A stretch of 64,000 bases of DNA from Flaccisagitta enflata. Its lineage: Eukaryota > Chaetognatha > Sagittoidea > Aphragmophora. The stretch lies in NCBI GenBank assembly GCA_965153355.1, contig OZ231126.1, positions 16,678,001 to 16,742,000 on the forward strand. The letters run 5' to 3'. Of the stretch, positions 60,088-64,000 are shown piece after piece. How positions within the stretch are numbered: the stretch's first letter is position 1; the number at the start of each line of letters is the position of its first letter. Position numbers and translations under genes: made by a program. The notes beneath the pieces were generated by a model, which saw only the letters and a program-made list of their open reading frames with translations, did not search any database and was not told the DNA's origin.

Positions 60088-60667
60088 CCCATCTAATTCT
60101 TGCTCCAACCATCATTCCGATGCGCTTTAGTCACCCTCAAGCGGGTGAATAAAACAACATATCGACGGACAAGCAAGAACTATGGCAGGTGCGGACTGAC
60201 GGACAAACAAACAGAACAGACTGAATAGGAGTCTGGAAAAATATCCAAATTCCTCCTGAGAGAAGGCAAATGTTCTGAAATTAGAAAAAGCAAAGGAAAT
60301 CCGAATCCACATCGTTTTTTTCTGCCAAAGGCGAGGTTGTTACACTGGAATTTTTTAGGCAACGATACATTAAATAAAATGAAATTAAATAGAAGAATGA
60401 TAGAAAAAAAGACAGAGAAAACGAAAAAGGATAAAAAAAGTTTTTACGTGGTTGTAGAAAATGGAGAAAAACGATTGAAAATCGATGTTTGGCTTTGGAG
60501 CGATTTTTTGCGTGACACGCGATGGAGAACACCGGGGAGGCCCCAAAATCCGAGGCCGAGAGAGAGAGAGAGAGGACACCGAATCGCAAATTGAATGAAA
60601 AGCTTTGAATGCGCTGTAAGCGGGCATATATGAAGGAATGTCCAGGGAATAGGGGGTGGAGGAAAAA

Positions 60668-60708
<41 letters not shown>

Positions 60709-60856
60709 AGACAGACAGGCAGATACAGTCACAAGGAGACAAAAAAGGGGAGACAGGAAAAGATTGTTTACTGTTAACTGTAGAGTTGAACGAAACTAAA
60801 TGAAAGTTAATGCAAAAACAAAACAAAAAAACAACAAAAAACAAGGCCGGATACAC

Positions 60857-60935
<79 letters not shown>

Positions 60936-60978
60936 ACACACACAGACAGACACACACACAGACACACACACAGACACA

Positions 60979-61062
<84 letters not shown>

Positions 61063-61416
61063 AATTCAGAGACGCAATTCAGCGAAAGTGATGGCTTCAA
61101 GCGAGGAAAATCGTTGATTCTTTCTGAGATGACATTGATTTTTCTTCCATAAAGATAAAGGGAAAATCCTCTTATTTCTTGCAAGACAAACGAATCAACT
61201 TCGATGAAATCATCGACAATGCTATTTGACATTCATGTGATTTCACAGGTTCATCAACGAACTATATTGCATTATAGTCGGCTGGCCCGTCATACATATT
61301 TTTTGAACACTTGTGCCAAAAAAGAAATAGAAATGATGTAATGAGTGATTTTTTTGTTAATCCATAGAATCTTTGTGTCATTAATCAACCCTCGGAAAGG
61401 AAATTAACAAGATTTC
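60088..61416. other. Intergenic with GA, CA and TA tracts
   Basis: (GA)n 60666-60702 and 60859-60935, (CA)n 60936-61047, (TA)n 61048-61062. A family A head (ACAAGGCCGGATACACGG) at 60841 runs straight into the GA tract. No gene seen. Confidence 0.6.
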
Positions 61417-61569
61417 TTTTTAGTCGCGGACACGCGACTCTACACCTTGCCGTGTCGGTCGGTAGGTCGGTAGGTCGGTCACGTAACCTTTTTAAATTGC
61501 GAGCGGTTTTTTGCATTACCGCCCCTGCCAAACCGTCCGCGACTGTCCTGCCGTGTATCCGGCCTTGTT
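61417..61569 (-). mobile_element. Hairpin-ended element, family A, copy 2
   Basis: TTTTTAGTCGCG GACA CGCGACT hairpin, (GTCGGTAG)n, then CCGTCCGCGACT and GTATCCGGCCTTGTT. 153 bp, closely matching 46912-47060. Confidence 0.72.
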
Positions 61570-61847
61570 CAGCTTTAATGCCCACGCTTCATGCCTGAAA
61601 CTTCTGCACCACTAACCATACCAAGTGCCACCCCCACGTGTGTTTTAGCCTAGGCTTATATCAGAAATCAATCGTTAATTCGTTATACCTGAGTTTCTTA
61701 CCATCACTACTCATAACGATACTCCAAACCGCTAATGGCTCACAAAATTGATCAGGCATATAAGTATTAAATAAGACAGTCTGGCGGACCAACGGCAACG
61801 AACGGACTGACTCAGCTACTCCACAAGGTAAAACTAGTCATCCAAGG

Positions 61848-62389
61848 ATCGCACATAGTCAGCGGTACCCGATGCCCTGCTTGGAGTGATTAGCTGAAGA
61901 TGTGGAGTGAGAGCTAAAGGGCCGATGTCCTGTAGGACACAGGGGTGAATTTCCAGACGTCCCGAGAAGGCACATTTGAGGCCTTTGGGGCTACTTTCCT
62001 TGTTTTTCAATGAACCTTGATTTTTTTCCATTTCATTGTCAATTTTCCATGTTATTCAATATGAATTTTGCATTTATTTCAAAATTTTGTCAATTTTCCA
62101 TGTTATTCAATAGGGATTTCCCATATTTTTAACTTTTAGTAAATTTTCCATGTTATTTAATGGGAATTTCATATTTTTTTCATTTTTTTATCAATTTTCC
62201 CTGTTATTCAATGGGAATTTTGCATTTCTTCAAGTTTCCATGTTATTCAATGAGGCTCAGAAGCGGTGGTGGGGGGGGGGGGACGGACGGACGTACAGAT
62301 GGAAGGACGGACGGACGTATGGACAGACGTTTGGAAATCCACCCCTGTGTCCTACAGGACATCGGCCCTTTGGGGCCGCTGCCCAAAAA
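61848..62389 (+). mobile_element. Family D element, copy 5
   Basis: GTCAGCGGTACCCGATGCCC leader, arms GGGCCGATGTCCTGTAGG / CCTACAGGACATCGGCCC, and an internal 55-65-bp array around CCATGTTATTCAATGGGAAT. Ends GGGGCCGCTGCCCAAAAA. Confidence 0.65.
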
Positions 62390-63225
62390 GGCTGCAAGGC
62401 CGGAAGAAACGAGATGAAAACAATGTTTTGCTGTTCTTCTGACAGCGAGGAATAGGTGGACGATATTTCACTCCATTTGCCCCCATATAAAGGAATGCAA
62501 TGTAGATTGAAGAAAAGCACTTCAAGCATTTCAAGTCCGACAACGCCCTTAGAACGAAAGCACGTTTTAGTCTTGTGATTTTTTGTAAAGAAATAGATGA
62601 GTCGTGGAAGTCCCCTGTCTTAGACCGATGACGGGGTCAGGAATTGTAGTACGGATCAACTGGGACATGATGGAATTTGTATGAAATGCCGCTATTTCTC
62701 TATCAGTCACTCGTGAAGGGACTGATAGGTTTCGGAATTGGTTTATTGACGCGCAAGGAAGATTTTAATTTTCTGAAACAAAACATCGCACCAAACCAAT
62801 GGCAATGCAATGCAATGGAGGCAATGAACTGATTGCCTTTTTTTGGTGGGGGGTTGAATTGTTGATGATGATGCACCAGCTGCTGTCCCGGCTTTCTTTC
62901 CCCTTCTTCCTTTCAAAGCTCGCGCTTGTATACATAAAATACGCAAGAGGATGATGAAGGAGGAGAGAAAGCCCAGTTCAGCCATCGAAAAAGGTTCAAA
63001 ACAATCTCCTTCTCTCCTTCTTTCGAACTTTTCATTCTTTCTCTCTATCTCTCCTTCTCTCTCTCTCATAGCTTTTACTCTCTGACATATCGATTCGACT
63101 CTCAGCTCTCTGTCTAAGATCTAGACATAATAAACCGAATGAAATAAAACCCCTCTTCCAAAACCTTCTGTTAGAAGAAAGTGAGCATAGATCTCGTCAG
63201 AGTGCGGTAGTGATGAGCGTCTTTA
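62390..63225. other. Intergenic, no gene recognised
   Basis: Unique sequence with a pyrimidine-rich patch at 63005-63070. A minus-strand open frame at 62743-63069 shows no family resemblance. Confidence 0.45.
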
Positions 63226-63239
63226 ATCGCCATGGTAAC
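63226..63239 (+). promoter_or_regulatory. Second X-box-like site, no gene assigned
   Basis: ATCGCC-AT-GGTAAC matches GTNRCC-N2-RGYAAC except for the first base. It is 8.7 kb from rootletin. An ACAG|GTAGGT donor-like site follows at 63425, so it might mark a 5' exon of a plus-strand gene leaving the window. Confidence 0.35.
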
Positions 63240-63321
63240 CGTGAGACAGAAAAGCGGCGAGTGCCAGTGTGACGACTGACGAGACCGAGGAGACCGGAGA
63301 CATATTCTTGAGGGATAGATT

Positions 63322-63330
<9 letters not shown>

Positions 63331-63417
<87 letters not shown>
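63331..63417. repeat. GA tract
   Basis: Dinucleotide microsatellite ending 8 nt before the donor-like ACAG|GTAGGT. Confidence 0.95.
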
Positions 63418-63420
<3 letters not shown>

Positions 63421-63559
63421 TACAGGTAGGTCCTTTTAAAACATACGAGACTTTAGGGTGTAATTAGAAAGAAAATTAGAATGAAATAAAGCGGAAAAGC
63501 GGTAACGGGAGTTAGATACGCAAAAAATAGAAATGAGAAAAGAATGAGGGAAAGAAAAT

Positions 63560-63583
63560 AGAAAGAAAGAAAGAAAGAAAGAG

Positions 63584-63658
<75 letters not shown>

Positions 63659-63851
63659 ACGAACAAGGCCGTATACACCCCCCCCGTCGCGGACCGGTGG
63701 GCAGGAGCAGAAAACAGAAATATGACGTGACGTGACCGACCGACCGACACGGCAAGTTCTAGAGTCGCGTGTCCGCGACTAAAAAGAGAAAGAAAGAAAG
63801 AAAAAGAAAAGAAAGAAAGGGAAAGAAAGAGAGAAAGAAAGAAAGAAAGAC

Positions 63852-63906
<55 letters not shown>

Positions 63907-63945
63907 ACGAACAAATAAAAGGAAGAGAAAAAGAAAAAGAAAGTG
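63560..63945. repeat. GAAA tract interrupted by a family A element
   Basis: (GAAA)n 63560-63660 and 63786-63945 flank the element at 63662-63785. Confidence 0.95.
63662..63785 (+). mobile_element. Hairpin-ended element, family A, copy 3
   Basis: Head AACAAGGCCGTATACACC, GTCGCGGACC, (GACC)n, then AGTCGCG TGTC CGCGACT hairpin and AAAAA. 124 bp. Confidence 0.7.
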
Positions 63946-64000
63946 ACTAGGATAGAAGAGGTAAAGGTAAAAGTCGAAACCTGAAGCTATAGATGGAGAA

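Noticed and set aside
62743-63069. 108-codon minus-strand frame
   Set aside because: Low-complexity start and no recognisable domain or splice signals.

Overview
This is nuclear DNA of a ciliated metazoan, probably an invertebrate. The genes have canonical GT-AG introns, and they include a rootletin gene (the ciliary rootlet protein), an animal-type calcineurin A and ribophorin II. The phylum cannot be fixed from the window. Non-coding DNA is unusually rich in microsatellites, minisatellites and short palindromic transposons, and most long open frames are simple repeats read as protein.

Layout. About 0.37-1.24 kb is a hairpin-ended mobile element swollen by minisatellites. 2.2-4.8 kb holds tandem arrays and a foldback element. 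4.88-5.38 kb (+) carries the last two exons of ribophorin II (RPN2). 5.94-7.07 kb is a TA-flanked palindromic element with a hAT-type MITE nested inside it. 7.42-11.69 kb (+) is a complete two-exon calcineurin A gene (501 aa) whose single intron is almost entirely tandem repeats. 11.7-16.3 kb is intergenic with foldback and hairpin elements. 16.36-27.98 kb (+) is a ZNFX1-like gene: a basic serine-rich N-terminus on small exons, then one 6.2-kb exon coding for two cold-shock-like segments, a UPF1-type helicase, NFX1 zinc fingers and two tandem PARP-like ADP-ribosyltransferase domains. 54.55-28.79 kb (-) is a complete rootletin gene, reconstructed as 44 coding exons whose phases all agree (2341 aa). 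The last two genes are convergent, with poly(A) signals about 390 bp apart. 54.6-64 kb contains no gene I can support, only mobile elements and simple repeats.

The neighbours do not form a pathway: N-glycosylation, Ca2+-dependent phosphatase signalling, RNA biology with ADP-ribosylation, and the ciliary rootlet. The best candidates for something undescribed are (1) the ZNFX1-like helicase fused to two ART domains that both keep an H-Y-E triad, (2) a set of short mobile element families whose terminal hairpin and terminal inverted repeat co-vary between families, and (3) a strong tendency for GA/GT microsatellites to begin within about 20 nt of 5' splice sites. A near-consensus RFX X-box lies 158 bp upstream of the rootletin start codon, as expected for a ciliary gene.
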